DNA of 64,000 bases from Ceratodon purpureus (Eukaryota; Streptophyta; Bryopsida; Pseudoditrichales; Ditrichaceae), in assembly GCA_014871385.1 (NCBI GenBank), contig CM026431.1, forward strand, positions 1,496,464-1,560,463, read 5' to 3'. Shown in pieces: positions 9,794 to 26,700 of the stretch (position 1 is its first letter; each line of letters starts with the position of its first letter). Below the pieces are notes generated by a model. The model saw only the letters and a program-made list of their open reading frames with translations, was not told the DNA's origin and searched no databases. The position numbers and the translations under genes are program-made.

Positions 9794-12700
9794 TCACCTG
9801 TGTGGACGATCATGAATGCGTGTCGAATCCATATAATTCTCGAGTGGAGAAATTTGTTCTCCTTTAGTCCACAAAGATTTCAATTCTCCCCGCCACCACC
9901 CTAGAAATAGCACGGTTCCTAGCACATTACAAATAATAGAAGTAATTAGTCAGATCCTCATTAAATTCTATCTACACTGTCCATCAAATCCATTTCAACC
10001 AAAATATTGCTCTCTATGGCATTGTCAGCGAAAGTCCAACTCTCAAGATATATGACTAGTCTTCTTGCCTACATCACCAAGACACAAAATCGTTCTCTTG
10101 AGAAGGTAGCACACACCGGTATAGCTTGAAAGTCTATTTGACATCACATACTTAAACAGCGTTTGTTGAGAGAAGGTGGAACAGTACCTAGAGTACATGG
10201 AACTATATACAATAGCGCAGGCTGGCCACTTCCGACCATCAAATTGAGGGCTACGTAAGTCCAGAACAATCCTGTACAGTAAACCAAGCCCATTAAATTT
10301 TCTAACATGTACCACAGCCCCTCGAATTGTACCAGAAACTAGTAGTGAACATGCACGTGTAAAGATGCTTTGATTTTGCATATAAATTTTATGCTTCATT
10401 GCCTTCTCTGCAAGATGGTAGATCCTAGATACATCTCATGAGGAATCTATTTACAGAGTCCGAGACTAGAAATTCACTCAAAACACTCGCATGAACAATT
10501 AAGATAAGTCTTCTCCACACTAGCACTAGTAATACCAGCTCCAAGAACAGGAGGGGACTTACCAAGCCCATAACCCACTGATGTCCACAAGAAGTAGCCA
10601 TTAAAAAGACTTTTCTTTGCCACCCAGTCATACCTGAAAAAAGAAAAAGCAAGAAGTACAACTCGTCAGAGGAGAACCAATACAGAAATAACCCTTCGCA
10701 TGCTAGATGCGTGAGTCTCCGTTGTTAACACCGCAAACACAATATATACCCTGTTTCCATTAAAATTTAAATCCGAGATCTGAAGTCCGATGTCAACATC
10801 AAGAACTTAATGAATTCTCGAACATGTTCAAAAACCAAAAAGACGCATTATTGACACACGAGTAATAAAAGGAGGAATTCAGAGAATGTGCACATTAAAC
10901 CCCAAGCGCCCATAAAGACAAAAGTGTCCATTTCCTTATCTATGTGAAGTTAAATAAATCGTTAGAAAATTTTAGGAAGGAATTGTTTTGCATACCAATA
11001 GAAAAATGAAAATCTGTTCTACAACATGGGGTAATTTAGATGCATGTAAACCTTAAAGTTACTATTTTTATATTAGTTATGAAGGTTTCAATTATAGTTT
11101 CTACTTTTAATTTGGGCACTTACAGGTTAAATGAAAAGCATATGCTTAGTTCTTCTACTCCATAACAGAAATGAAAAACCACGACGCAGTATACAGGAAA
11201 ATACCTTAGGCAGAAGGAAACTAAAAGTCCTGGAAGTAGAATATCCCCAAAGCCAATGATGCTGTAGCCACCCCACGGATCATACAGGCGGGGGACTTTA
11301 AGAAGCATAGGAATACCCTCTCCATTGCTCTTATCTCCTCGAGCAACCTGGTCCAGGCAAGGTACATTATCAAACTCCAAAACGAACCATACTGTGACCA
11401 TGTGTCAATCATTGCGCATTAATGTGCAGCAGAATGCCCAGATACAATTGAGCAATACATATCCAGGCAACGAGTCTATCAATTGGAGATGAAAACAAGA
11501 ACATTGACACATATCGAACTAATTTAAGAAAGAAAACAATATGTGGATTGTTGCAACAAACAAACCAAAAAAAAAATCAATTAAATCAATTTATTTTATT
11601 TTATTAAAAAACACCTCAAATAAGAGAGACAACTTATGGTACGTACCACAATCATGACACTCTCGGCAAAAATTAGCGGCGATATGAACACCCAGAATAT
11701 ATCGTACACGAAGGCAGCACTCAGTAGCACGGCAGAAACCTGTTTACAGCCAGTACAAAGCACTCGAAAGTGAACAACAGCAATGCTGAAACCTTTGATG
11801 TATTGTTAACACTCTAAACAATGCACCGAACAACTCTAATACATGATTACAAATGCTGAGAAACTTACCTTGATATTCGGTATACGCACGATCTGGAGAA
11901 CACTCAAAATCAGAGAAATCCCCTGCAAAAGAACAGTCTCGCCTGTTAAGAGTGCATGATGTATTTGGAGATTTTAAATTACCTAAGCCAGCATGTAACA
12001 TAAATGATAAGAGGAGAGCTGGGAGACGACTACACGGCTATGTCTTGAGAATACGCAGTTTTGAAAACAGAAGGACGACGTAGTTAGAAGCACAGGAAAG
12101 TACGCACAAGCACGTCCTGGCCAATCCAGGCAAAACTGAGATTTCGATAGATTCCCCACAATACTGAAAATAGGAGTGCGAAGGGGGCCACTGTGAGTGA
12201 AAGGAATGACACGGATCCCAAAAATGGCACGCTGAAGTATGTCCCTGCTGCTTGGGGAAACCACCTACAGCAATACACAGAGGAGAACACCATCTTAGAG
12301 AAAGATCCAAAGATATAGAGGAGCACACGATGATTTGAATGTGACTTCAAAAATTCAGAAAGAAGACAGCTCAACCCAGTCACGTCGGAACAACTCAGTT
12401 GGTATTGTGTCGTAGTTCTAAACTGCTATGACCCAAGGTCTCTTCATCATATGCCTAGAAGAGCAAGAAAACAAGGCCTTGACAGCAGATACTAACAGTG
12501 ATGCCTACTTTACCTGGAGAGTAGGGATACCATACACGTTTGCAGACCCTGCGCAATCCCATCACCGCCACCAAAACCACAAATGTTATTTACTGTACAA
12601 GAGATACCCTTCACCTCCGTTTCAAAATTAACAGTTGTAGAATTATCAACACCAGAATGCCTGATTATTCATTTGAGTCAAGATATTCTCTTCTTCTTTT

Positions 12701-15700
12701 AAATCCTCAACGAGGAAAGATATATTTATGAGATGTATCTGAGCATTTACTTCATATTTCATGAAACAAGAGCATGTATAAAGCAAGAAATGTCAAATAT
12801 ACCAGACAGTTGAACAGAATATTACGATTCTAGTTGAAATTGCACGCAGAGGTTATTCAGCTCAACAACAGCAGAAAGATGGAGTTGTGTGCAAGAACAT
12901 GTACAATACCTCGAAACCACCAATACAGAAAAGGATGACCAGTAGAATAAGGAACCACTGCGACATAAAGTAATACAGCACCAGCAAAAATACTGATGCA
13001 AGAACCATAAATAGACACGCAGATACAACATTGATATCCACAACGTCCTTGTTAGTATCATGCTCGGTATCATAATGATAAGGATCTCCTCCCTCCTACA
13101 TTGAAGAACAACATAAATCAATCACAGCTTGTCATAATCCTCAGAAGCATGCGACTAATTCCACGCAAGAATTTAAACAGTATCGATCAACAAATATCAG
13201 CGTCCAAAATCCAAATAAGGAAGTCACATAAGGCCCATGTTCACAGACCTTAATATTTCTGTAGTGCTCTTGGGCTGCTTCTTTTGCAGTCCAGGCTGAC
13301 CAGAAAGATGCACCAAGGACCGTGCCGACGGCCATCAGCCACAGAAATATTTCCGATATGTCCACGACAGGCCTCTTTGGAGAGTACATCAATATCTTAA
13401 CTATAGGAAACAAAACCACAAGAACAAGTTAAAAAATGCCCTTAAAACGCAGCAGTACGACTCTGGCAAGTAAAAGACGATTTAATACTGATTTTATAAA
13501 AACCAAAGTTGGAATAAAGAACCTAGTACATGCATGTACAAAGATCAGTCTTTAAAAAAGAAGCCAGGGACGCAAATTCATTCCTATCTTCAAAGTCTAT
13601 TAAAACTCGTATAGAAAATTTAAGTAATAGTTGAAATAATTTGCAACTTCATCGAAGTAGAACATGGAGTACAGATCCATCAAGTGTAATTTGACTGTGA
13701 ATCTATACCGGTGTCTATTCACCTTATGTTAAATCAAGTCTGAACCCAATCAGCACACTGGATGGATAAATTTGCCACCATTGCTTCTTCAGCAAAAAGT
13801 TTCGACAAGAAAAAAAATCAGACCAATAGATGTAAGAAGAGCATACTAACAAGGTACCTGTTTCATCTCGAAGCAAACCAGCCTCCAAGGTGTCTCCAGC
13901 TGACTGGGGCAACATTACTGACGGGATATTGATATCTAGGAAGGTGCCATTCTCTTCACAGACCATCTTGTATAGGTCTGCATCAGGGTAACAAAAACAA
14001 AATTAAAAACAAAGCAGCTAAGTAACGAGTTCACACTGCTTTGAGACTAAGCCTTTCACAACGACGCAAAATATAAAATTGATGACACGGAAAAAGAAAA
14101 ACATCTCATTGCCAACTTAAACTAGCGTATTCAAATCACAAGTTTGGCTGTGCTAGTCAAGAATCGACAGCTCGTACTTCTAGAGATAAAGAAAAATATG
14201 CAGAGAAATATATAAGCAAGAAAATAGAGGTTGACAGTCCAGAGCTCTGAACTCGAACCTTTTTACTCTACGATCAGTCGAAGAAGAAAGGACCAGGTGC
14301 CTACTTCAACTTCTACAAATGAAAACAAGTATGAAAAATCGCCTATAAGTACCTTCTTTATCATTTATAACAATAAGAGCCTTAGCACCCGCCGCTTGTA
14401 CCATTCGTGCCTTCTTTGTGAAGGTGCACTCTCCACGCCGCACCAGTGCAGCACGGCCCGTCAACTGTCAGAAAACAATGTCAATATATCAAACACAAAA
14501 CCAAAATAACAAAAAATTGCAATAAAGAAAAGCATATTCAAAAATCAATGTCGATAATGAATTGTCTCAAATGTTGCGCATCTGGGCTCGCCACTCAATC
14601 GACGATCATTCGCTGTGTAAGAAAATGCACTCAGGCAGCGTGGACTGATCTACCGATAATCCGACCAACTCATACAAAGACTGCCCTCCATTACCATTAC
14701 CCCTCTAGAGCAGGGACCTCTTCGATGTAAGTTCAAGCGTGAACACATATGTAGGAATTTTTTGAAGGGTTAACGCTCATATAATGTTAATAAATAAAAG
14801 TTACCTCGCACTCGACTAGCAATTTTTGCAAGATAACTTACAACTTACTAAGATCTTCAATGTTTTAAAGAAAGGAATTTTTATTAGATGATCAAACTCC
14901 CGGTGCTCACCGCGTAACTCCTAGCCTTCACGGATAACTCTATTAATTAATCGTTCCTGATCCCGTATCGCCTATGTTGTACTCAGGCGGTCCTGGGCTT
15001 ATTCACATTTAATAGTAATGGAGTTTAGGACCTATCTGTTCAACGACCAACAAAAAAAATGCACTAATTTGAACAGAGGGCGTTTCGTTGCTAACCGGTA
15101 AAACGGACGCGTCGCATGAGTTAGCAGGACTTGGTACTGCCAACATCAGGGCATTGATTTCGAGAGCTTGATGTTTTATCGTCTCCCCAAAACGTGCACT
15201 AACGCCCACTAGTTCAGTCGCTTCAACGCCATCCATCCAGGTTCTCACTTTTGCCTGCATTACGAGTAAGAATCTTAAGGGAAAATTTAAGATGATAATA
15301 AACTTCCTGCCACCAGTATCACAAACTAAGAATCCGGACCATTTTCCGATAGATCAAAAATGTCATAGGCACCATTATCTTGAATGGCTGGAATAGCAAC
15401 AGGCTATTCGTTTCCAATTCGTGTCGCTTACCACAAATGGCCTGCCACCACCCAACATTGAAATAGTTCTTTCATAAACATTTAGGTCAATCACTCACGA
15501 ACAAGATGAATGCCAACGAGACCAAACTTGCAGTAAAGGTGCCACGCTGATCGCAGCTCACTCTAACCTAATTAAATCTATCACATCCATAGCTGCTCGA
15601 CAATAGATTGATTTCCCGGGTCCAATCCTCGCGCTCAATCCAGCTCTCAAACACTTCCAATCAGCTCTAAAATCCTTCCAATCCACTCAACAGTCCAACA

Positions 15701-16233
15701 TCACAGGAGCTACCAAACCACAAACCGCACACCATCATAGAGCAGAGCACTCTACAACAGTCACCAAGTTCCTCCCACTAAATTCTCTAAGTGAACACCT
15801 GTCCGTCCAAAAATCCATCGAATTCCACTAATTCGTCGCATGCTCCACGCACTTCTCAACTGGAACTCCTGTGTCGCCATCGCATGAAACCCTAACCACA
15901 ACGAATCCATCATGAATCTCTCTCACTCACTGTATCCCAAATCTATGATCACTCCAGTTCCGAATCCCCTCCACCGCCACCGACGGTTCCGAATTCTCAC
16001 AACTGCGCCGGATCCGCACAACTCACCAGAACGAAGCTATTCTCGCAGCCAGGCTGCTTCGGCGTCTCCGTATCATCATGAATAATATCCCGGTTGCCCC
16101 GCCCAGCACAAGGCCGCGCCGCCACCAGCACCACCAGCACCACCACAAGCACATGAGTCCACACCAGACTTCCTCCGCCGCCGTGCCGCTCCATGAACGC
16201 CATCGTCGAACGCTGCATGCGCCGCTCCCTCAC
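9794..16233 (-). CDS. SPPL: Signal peptide peptidase-like intramembrane aspartyl protease (SPPL2-type)
   Basis: Minus-strand exons: 16233-16027, 15254-15096, 14464-14353, 13977-13858, 13400-13249, 13095-12910, 12548-12514, 12264-12114, 11922-11869, 11739-11647, 11347-11205, 10633-10563, 10271-10188, 9900-9794. They sum to 1674 bases (557 residues) with matching phases and GT-AG introns. A signal peptide (about residues 23-43) is followed by a luminal protease-associated domain containing GCENSF and [20 protein letters not shown]. Nine membrane segments follow, with the catalytic motifs FVYDIFW (exon 10), [11 protein letters not shown] (exon 11) and the GQPALLY 'PAL' motif (exon 13). The length fits plant SPPLs. 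Such proteases cut type II membrane proteins within the bilayer in endosomal or vacuolar membranes. Upstream in-frame Met codons at residues 1, 6, 11 and 14 leave the start slightly open. Intron 1 carries a telo-box-like aaccctaacc near 15889. Confidence 0.93.
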
Positions 16234-16600
16234 GTCCCTCCGCTACTCGTCCTCCCCACGCCGTGACTCCATCCCCAGCTCGTCCCGAATTTCGCCCGCA
16301 AACCAGCTTCCCCGGCGTCCGCTCCGCATACAAGCTCCTCTCCGTCGCTCCGAACCGGCTTCCGTTTCTTGAGTCTAGACAACTCCCTCCCCCAGCACCC
16401 CCAATCTACCAAATCCACCCCACTTCCCCACCTCAAATCTTCAACTCGTCAAGACTTCAAACTTGCCTGCTCCCCCTCGCCAAACACATCTACCAAAACG
16501 CAAGAGAGTACCCTGACCCGTGGTGGCACCTAAAGACGTGCATATCTACCCCTAGGGCTCATTTGGGATTCGAAATCTAGGGAGAGGGTGCTGGAAATCT
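16234..16600 (-). promoter_or_regulatory. 5' flank of the SPPL gene
   Basis: C-rich on the plus strand, with CCA/CAC-rich runs and no confident frame of its own. It probably contains the SPPL leader and core promoter. Frames here on either strand are composition artefacts. Confidence 0.4.
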
Positions 16601-16700
16601 AGGAAGGGGCGTGGAATCGGGCGGATGCGGATGCGGATGCGGCTGCTGGATTTGGAATGCTTGATGGATGCGAGGAATGGGGCGTGATGCGGGGGGAGTA

Positions 16701-16750
16701 GGTGGGCAGTGGGCAGTGGGCAGTGGGCAGTGGGCAGTGGGCAGTGGGGG
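16701..16750 (+). repeat. 7-base tandem repeat (GTGGGCA)n
   Basis: About seven copies of gtgggca in an otherwise G-rich stretch, just upstream of the SPPL gene on its far side. A (GGATGC) run lies just before it at 16621-16645. Confidence 0.9.
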
Positions 16751-17175
16751 GCGAGGCTGGGCGAGGTGCGATCGTATCATGATTCATGAATGGTTGCTTT
16801 CAGCGTTTTTTTTAGTGGCTATATTTCGCCATATTTCTCTACAGAATATGGCATTTCTCTTTTGTTAAGAAAAAAATAGAGAAAAAATTGACTTTTTTCG
16901 CCATATTTTCTCTACATTTTTTGTGAAGATAGCCAGATTTTGTGAAGAAGACCACCAAAATATTAAGAAATTCTATTAAAAAATGATTGTAAGCTTAAGA
17001 TTTCGCCAAATATTCTTTCCCAATATTTTTCAAGTCGCCAGTTAGGCTTCAAGGAAAAAAACATAAATAAAACACTGGTTGCTTTTGGGGCATTTAGGAA
17101 ACTGGGGTTGGAGCCCACCACGGGGGCATGCATGAGAGTAGGTACAAGGTGGTACGGTGAGAGGACTTGGGCGAG

Positions 17176-17410
17176 GCTGGTACTGGTTCTGGTACTGGTA
17201 CTGGTACTGCGAGGGACGAGAACATCGGAGCGGCACACGGAAAGGAAAAATAAAATGATCTGCTCAAGCCAGGGCCCAGGGCCCAGGCTCATGCAGGAAA
17301 CAACCATCATCGGCCAGGACTCAGGAGGGACTGAGTGGGCTCATTGCAAGGTGGCCGGTGGCGGGTCGATCTGCTCTTGCTCTTGCTCTTGTTCTTGTTC
17401 CTTGGCAGGT
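17176..17410 (+). repeat. Two short tandem arrays, (CTGGTA)n and (CTTGCT)n-like
   Basis: 17178-17210 repeats a ctggta hexamer about five times; 17370-17404 repeats a ctcttg/ttcttg hexamer about five times. Between them are duplicated phrases such as 'gggcccagggcccagg'. No gene is supported. Confidence 0.8.
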
Positions 17411-18866
<1,456 letters not shown>

Positions 18867-20501
18867 CGGTATAATCATTTTTTGAATTTGTAGTTTTATC
18901 ATTTCAGAGGCCTAATATCTTTGTAAGCCTCAATTTGGATTCTCTTATCTTTCTTCAATTATGTAAAATAGCTTAAGTAACTATTTTTTGATTATACATT
19001 TTCAGTCAATTAGTATGATTTTGTATTTTTTCATGAACTTGTATCATTTAACAAAATTGAAAGTTCTTTTAATTAAATTTTATATCATGACACTATGGTT
19101 CTTTTTTAATGATACCCTTCACTAAAATTTTATTATCTTGCATTTAATTTTATATCAATTAATGAATTGTTTTCCCCACTAGAAATGCATATGTATAATA
19201 ATTGAATCAACATAGAAATAGTTTCTTTACTATCTAATGTTAAGGTAAAACATACCTTATTTTAGCTTTTGACTAATAAAAAAATGATAAGGTTATATTA
19301 CAACATTACCTTCACACACTATTTTCATTCTCAATTAGTATTTCATTATTTATATTATGTAAAACTTTCTCAAGACTTATATTTCAAAGTTAAATTTATT
19401 CATCGCCATAACATCCTTCATTGCGACAATTTTTTTACCGTAAGCTTAAAAAAGTGAAGTTGTAATTTTGTAGATCAAGAAGATCTACATCAAGATCATA
19501 AATTGGTACCGATGACTTTCAACTTAAAGATCACAAAAAATGTTTAATGAATTCTATATAGATATTACTTGCTCTTCTTTCTTTTATAGCTTGATTTGTT
19601 GAGGTCTTTGGAAGGTGAATGATGTTTGATTGTATTTTATGAAAGAACGGAAATAGTCGAATTCCGCTAAAAAATATTATTTATATACTGCAAGTATTGT
19701 CAGATGTCTGCATTTACAACGTTTTTAAACTAAGATACACATCACATTGTAGCCAAGTTAAGAGGTCGGCCGTAAAAAATTTAGATTGAACCAAGTTGAC
19801 AGTAATAACTTTTGGGCTTGAAACATATATTAAAATAGTCCACTTCAAGTCTTTGGTTGGTCAAAGTGTAAAGTTCCAAAGTCCAAGTCCAAAGGCCAAG
19901 ACATATGATTAGAATATTTGAAAATTTATAGAGAATAAAAAACAAATCGGAAAATTTTGCAAAAATTGGAAGTGTAAAACTTAATGGAAAACATGTGGAA
20001 ATTTTTTTGACAATACATTCATTGTTGTGACAAAGTCATGACTAATTAAAGTTCAATTTAATTAGTCATGAAAATCATTAACACCAACATAAGTAGTGCC
20101 AATAATTATCAAAAGAGTTAATTAATAAAACATGACAACGCTTGTGGACTGTGGAGCATGACCAACCCTTAATAGGCAATGAACTTTGTTTTCATGTTTA
20201 TATTTTAATTAAAAAATTCCACGGTCTCTTGACGAAAGTTTTAGTTGAGCATTTTACTTGATCCAAGTTTTGCTCATGAAGTTGTTGCTTAGGCCCCAAA
20301 ACTTCCAAGAAGCGCTGTTGTGTAGGTTCTTTTGGAGATAACAGCCTCTCTACCTTTGGTCATAGTATGGAGGCATTTTTAATGGACTTTGGGCATTCTA
20401 ATGGACTTTGGACTATTTGATTGGTGCATAGTGTAAAGCCTCTCGGCCAACAGTCATAATATGAAGCACCCCTTCATTTTGGGAGCCAAATTCCAAGTGT
20501 A
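18867..20501. other. AT-rich intergenic DNA
   Basis: No reading frame or structured repeat is supported. Short phrases such as 'aatggactttgg' are duplicated near 20380-20410. Confidence 0.5.
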
Positions 20502-20883
20502 TTAACCCCTAAAGGCCCTTGAGACTCGATTTGGGTCACAACACTTCTGAGCAGGCTATTCTAAGGTTTCAAAATTTTATTATTTTCTGTAATTTTTATT
20601 CCACTTAGCTTTCAACGGTAGCTTTCCAATGGCGCAAATTTCAAAGCATTTGAAGTTACGATGCAAAAATTATGAGCTTAGAAGAATATGCTCTAAATTT
20701 GGGCAGCCAATAACTAATCAAAATCTCCCATTTTCTGCCCAAGTTGCCCATCATTCACAAGGATAAAAAGTGACAAGACAAAATTTCAAAGGGTAGGAAT
20801 TTTCAAAATGATGGGCTCAGTATTTTTCATCCATACACATTAATGACAATTTCCATCCAATAGAAAATTTTCATCTAACTAAC

Positions 20884-21050
20884 CATTTCCATCTAATGAG
20901 GTTTTTGATTTTTTCCATCTAACAGGGTTACTGATTTTTTCCATCTAACGGGGTTGGTGATTTTTTCCATCTAACGGGGTTGGTGATTTTTTCCATCTAA
21001 CGGGGTTGGTGATTTTTTCCATCTAACGGGGTTGCTGATTTTTTTCCATC
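20884..21050 (+). repeat. 26-base tandem repeat, about six copies
   Basis: The unit ggtgattttttccatctaac followed by ggggtt is repeated nearly perfectly in the middle and decays at both edges. It lies in the outer piggyBac-like element. The flanks carry looser 'catccaa' repeats. Confidence 0.9.
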
Positions 21051-21376
21051 CAAATTACAATATCATCCAAAGTTTAGTTTTCATCCAAAAATCTATTTTA
21101 ATCCATATAAACTATGTTATCCAATCTTCATTTGTCATTCAAACTTAGTAAATTTCATCCAATATCTATGACGTGGCAGAGGGTCTATCCACACGCCCCC
21201 TTTAACCAAAATTGCCCTTTGAAATAAAAGGGAAATATATAACTTATACTTTAAAAACTTTTAGAAATTTGAGATCTACTCCGATTGCATTGAAATTTTT
21301 TGTAGTTCTATTCTTCATTGACTTCAATATATCTACAATTCAGATTTCCAATTGGAAATTTTAAGACTACCCTTCA

Positions 21377-22045
21377 ACCCTAAAGGACAAAGCAACCACT
21401 TTTTAGATACGCCAGAAATAGAAATCATTGTAAAATGCCCTAGATTGAATATTGCATATCCCTGTACTTTGAGCACATTGCGCACTGAAATGAGGATCCC
21501 TCTTTGTAGATTTGAGATTTTAGCGTTTTTTTTTTGGAATGCTTGTATGACCACTACTTTATAGCTTCACCGTTTTGGATTTACCAGAAATCCTTTTAAA
21601 TTTGCCAAAAAGTGCAAAAACAACTCTTTCTTGAAAAAAATTAAATTTGATAGTGGCACTTATGTCAAACCCATTTTCTTCAAATTGGTAACTTGGAAAA
21701 ATCCAAAAAAAAATTGTGCATATTCCTAACATACTAGAATAGAGAATGAGCTTTAGTTGCCAAGTTTTTATAAATTTCTGAAGTAGCAATTTTTAGTCAA
21801 ACACAAAAACTCACTATTAGTATTTCAAAAATTTACTAATCTTCCAAACTTCACATGTTATTATCTTCCAATCCGTTGCTTCGCCAAACTCAAAATTTGA
21901 TACAGATTTTGGTAGCCAACTACTTTCAAAGATCTTACAGTTAAATTGCTTATGGTGTTTCTCAAATCTGTCTCATATTGGAAGATGCAGGCATGGCACT
22001 GTTTTGACTCAAAAACTCTAGAACTACCCCTCCGTTCTTTAAGGG
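21377..22045. mobile_element. piggyBac-like non-autonomous element, nested copy
   Basis: The left end accctaaaggacaaagcaac and the right end, read inward from 22045, ccctt aaagaac are related inverted repeats. The right flank is TTAA (22046-22049); the left flank is ttca, one mismatch from TTAA. It shares long internal similarity with the element at 27339-28158, for example around 'gcttgtatgaccactacttt'. Confidence 0.65.
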
Positions 22046-22204
22046 TTAAGTAGTTTTAATTTTGTAGAATGTAAGGCAATTTCAGCGCACTATGTTTACA
22101 TATTCAATATTAAGTCTAAAATTAGAAAACAATAGGTATTTATCCGTAGGGGTATGTTTTTGGCAGTTTTGGCTCCAAAAACACCAAGAGCCTTTAGGGG
22201 TTAA

Positions 22205-23583
22205 TCCTTAACTGCCCAAGCAGGCCAAAATGGCCTGATGTACAGATTCCATCTACATTTTCTCATCCGTCATGCACTTTTTGTAGTGTGATTTTTTTAT
22301 TGAATTTTCTATGGGAAGTTAGCTTCTTGTATGTGTCATCCGATTGAAAAGGAAACAATTTTTGAAGAAATTATACTTCATTTTGTGTTGCAGTGTTTCA
22401 CCCAAAATTTTGAAGATTTGAGTCTAAAAGTGTATCTGAAAAAATAAACTCATAAAATCAAGCATCCAAAAAATCTCCAAAAATCACTACACTTAAAGTA
22501 CTACATTATAACCCATCACAACAAATTTCATCCACTTATTGTCAATATCTTATTCGTAAATGAATTACAAAAAAAGTTTTTATATTATGTTTCAAAATTC
22601 ATAAATAAAGATTAATGATAGCAATCATAGATTTAACCGTATAGATAGAATCTAAAATTCAAAATGTATTACTTTTATTCATACATCAAGTTCTAAATAT
22701 TCATATTTATTGCATTTTATAATGCATCTTTGCAAAACTACCTAAATTGGACATAGGTGAGGACGTTTAGGGGTTAATGGTTGGTAACACAAGTCCCCTG
22801 ATTCAAACTGTAAGCTGATTATTATACCACAAGCCAAATTGGTTACGAAGTGGAAAGTAACAGCTAAGTATGTCATTGGCAATGAAACATAACATGTAAA
22901 TTCTGATCCTGCCACATGTACAGCTCAATCCATTCTGATTGCACATGAGCACCACCATGACTAAGTGTTGGGAAGAGCCTCGTCACAGTGACCATCATGA
23001 ACAGCGAACATTGACTTCATCTGAAAATCTTACAAACCAGGCTATACAAAACTGGAGGACTGTACTGTACTGTACTGTACATTTCTGCAAAGAGAAACAA
23101 AGATACAAGCCTGAGGTTAGGCAGGCAGGCAAGATTATCTCAATGGCATGGCATAGTTGCTGCTGCTGCTGCTGCTCAAGATCAGTTGCTGATCGAGAGT
23201 GAAAAGCTAACTTAGCTCATTCCCTGGTTGCAACCTCTCTCTCGCCCCTCCCCTGCGTCTCTTCTCTGTTTAGGTGCTGTTATTCTCCATTAGGGTAAGT
23301 TACTCCATGCTGAGAATGAAGGCAACAACAACAACGACAACAACAACACAGAGAGAGAGAGAGTGGACAATTGCAGTGGAGCATGCCAATGTCAGAAAGC
23401 AGCAGGTCTGAGAATCACACAGAGAGCACAATCTGCTAGCTAGTTGCGAGGGAATTGTCGAGTCAGGGAAGCTCGACGATATCTCTTGACACGAAACCCA
23501 AGTGGGGAGCAAGGCTTGTGCTCCGGAATCCGACCATGAAAACTCTAAGAATCCGACAAGGGGCGGGGATCAGACCCAAGGGA
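22205..23583. other. Intergenic DNA and likely 3' region of TIM14
   Basis: A lone TTAA-flanked right end (gtttagggg then TTAA at 22774-22777) has no partner that I can find. Simple repeats occur at 23058-23080 (tgtac) and 23157-23176 (ctg). The (tgttg)-like and GA tracts near 23315-23365 are minus-strand 3' flank of TIM14. No other gene is seen. Confidence 0.45.
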
Positions 23584-23922
23584 CTAAAATATGGATCCAC
23601 TGCCGCGCTTCTGCCCGAGGAGCTGGTCCTTGGCTTCGTTGACCTTGGAAGCGATGTAGTCACTGCCCCCGGCATCAGGGTGATTGGCCTGCATAACACG
23701 GCGGTGCGCCTCCTTGATCTTGTCCTGCGCCGCGCTCTCGCGCACGCCCAGAATCAAAGCCGCCTCGCGCCGTGTCATGACGGGTTGAAACCCGCCCTCG
23801 TAGAACTTGCGCATCCGGGCCGTTGCCGGGCGCGCCTTGTACGCCTGCCATGCCTCGATCCCGCACTTCCCCGCGTACGCTACCGCCGCGACTCCGAACC
23901 CCGCCACCAGCAGCGACGCCAT
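23584..23922 (-). CDS. TIM14: Mitochondrial import motor J-protein TIM14/PAM18
   Basis: A single-exon frame of 112 residues. It begins MASLLVAGFGVAAVAYAGK, a short membrane anchor facing the intermembrane space, followed by YEGGFQPVMTRREAALILGV and a compact J domain with the HPD tripeptide in ANHPDAGGSDYI. This architecture and length are those of TIM14/PAM18, which stimulates mtHsp70 at the inner-membrane TIM23 channel to drive import of matrix proteins. I chose the Met at 23922 because family members start at the anchor; the frame is open upstream to 24018 but that part is low-complexity leader. A telo-box-like ttagggtt lies 16-27 bases upstream of the start, common in plant growth-related genes. 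It lacks introns, unlike the flowering-plant homologues I recall. Confidence 0.92.
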   Translation of the reverse strand: MASLLVAGFGVAAVAYAGKCGIEAWQAYKARPATARMRKFYEGGFQPVMTRREAALILGVRESAAQDKIKEAHRRVMQANHPDAGGSDYIASKVNEAKDQLLGQKRGSGSIF

Positions 23923-23937
23923 GCTCTCCCTCTCTCC

Positions 23938-23949
23938 AACCCTAACCCC
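23938..23949 (-). promoter_or_regulatory. Telo-box-like motif in the TIM14 leader
   Basis: Plus-strand aaccctaacccc (minus strand ggggttagggtt) lies just upstream of the chosen TIM14 start codon. Telo-boxes are recurrent in plant ribosomal and cell-growth gene promoters. Confidence 0.5.
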
Positions 23950-24023
23950 ACTTCCCTCCCTCCCCACCGGCAACTCCTGGCTCCCCCCCTCGTCGCTATA
24001 TCCCCTCTCTACGCACACACCCT

Positions 24024-25026
24024 CCGCACTGAATTACCAATCTCTGTCTGGACATAGAAGTTTTCAGAATTGCAACTCAGCACCCTCGTATGACGAAGAA
24101 GCTGAAAGCGAACACGAATGTTCGAGTGTAAGCAAGGGGCAGCATGGGCAAATAGCATCGGTATGCGCGAGAGTTGTATCAATGGAACCGAGTGTGGAAA
24201 ACTATGAGGTAGCAAGAGAGTCGATACAATCATTATCACGAAGAATGCCATGCGTCTCTGTAGACATTTCGTGTGCGACTGCCGACATGATGCTACGAAA
24301 GCTCAAAATTTAATTGTTCGAACGAACACTCGTCTTGGTTGCCGTTAACTTAACTGTATGCTCCATGAGTTGAAGGGAATAAACTTGAACCTTAGGGCCT
24401 AGACCCTCGAAGATCCGCACTCGTTCATCATACAGCCCGGCGGGAGCGCTGAAGAGTCCAGACCACATTCAAAGGACGACGCAAGGACGACCTCAGTATT
24501 CAAGTTTGAGATTAAGTCACTCAAGTCTTCAGAGATATACCGGAATTCAATTTAACTTTCCGTCTAATGCCAATTGGTTATTTGCCTGGATGACTTGTTG
24601 TATAACATTCTTTTTTTACAGTCCACAATCTCCGCTTCGAAATTACAAAGGCTAAACGTCTGCACAAAGCTCGGAAATGAGGAACTTCTAAACTGGCTCA
24701 GCATACAGAAGATACAAATACACAAGCTAAGCCAGGGATTACACAATAAGTCCAAGTCCTGAATTCAGCAGCTTTCAAAATGTCGACCACGCTGACAACG
24801 GTAATCATCGTAAGCCATTGAAGACATATTTGAACAGATTTTGCGCAAAAGATTACAGTGAGTAAACGTAGAAAATTTCTTCATCTTACAAACCTGGCAG
24901 CAGCTTACGGTAATCTCTACCCAAGAATTCGTAGGCCATGTGCTAACTCTGATCAACTTTTGTCAAAACTGCCCCAAAATGATACAAAGATTATGATAGC
25001 TCAATCTGATAAGACCAAGAAAGGAC
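24024..25026. other. Intergenic stretch between TIM14 and eL8
   Basis: It probably holds the TIM14 promoter and, towards 24,700-25,026, the eL8 3' untranslated region on the minus strand. Small frames on both strands have no family resemblance. Confidence 0.4.

Positions 25027-26700
<1,674 letters not shown>

Larger units (their letters stand above)
20506..22200. mobile_element. piggyBac-like non-autonomous element with TTAA target sites (outer)
   Basis: The left boundary reads TTAA (20502-20505) then ccccta aaggc; the right boundary reads gcctttagggg then TTAA (22201-22204). Inverted ends starting with CCC and a TTAA duplication are the signature of piggyBac-superfamily elements. It has no transposase. 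It contains a tandem array at 20884-21050 and a second TTAA-type element at 21377-22045. Evidence is the boundary structure only. Confidence 0.7.
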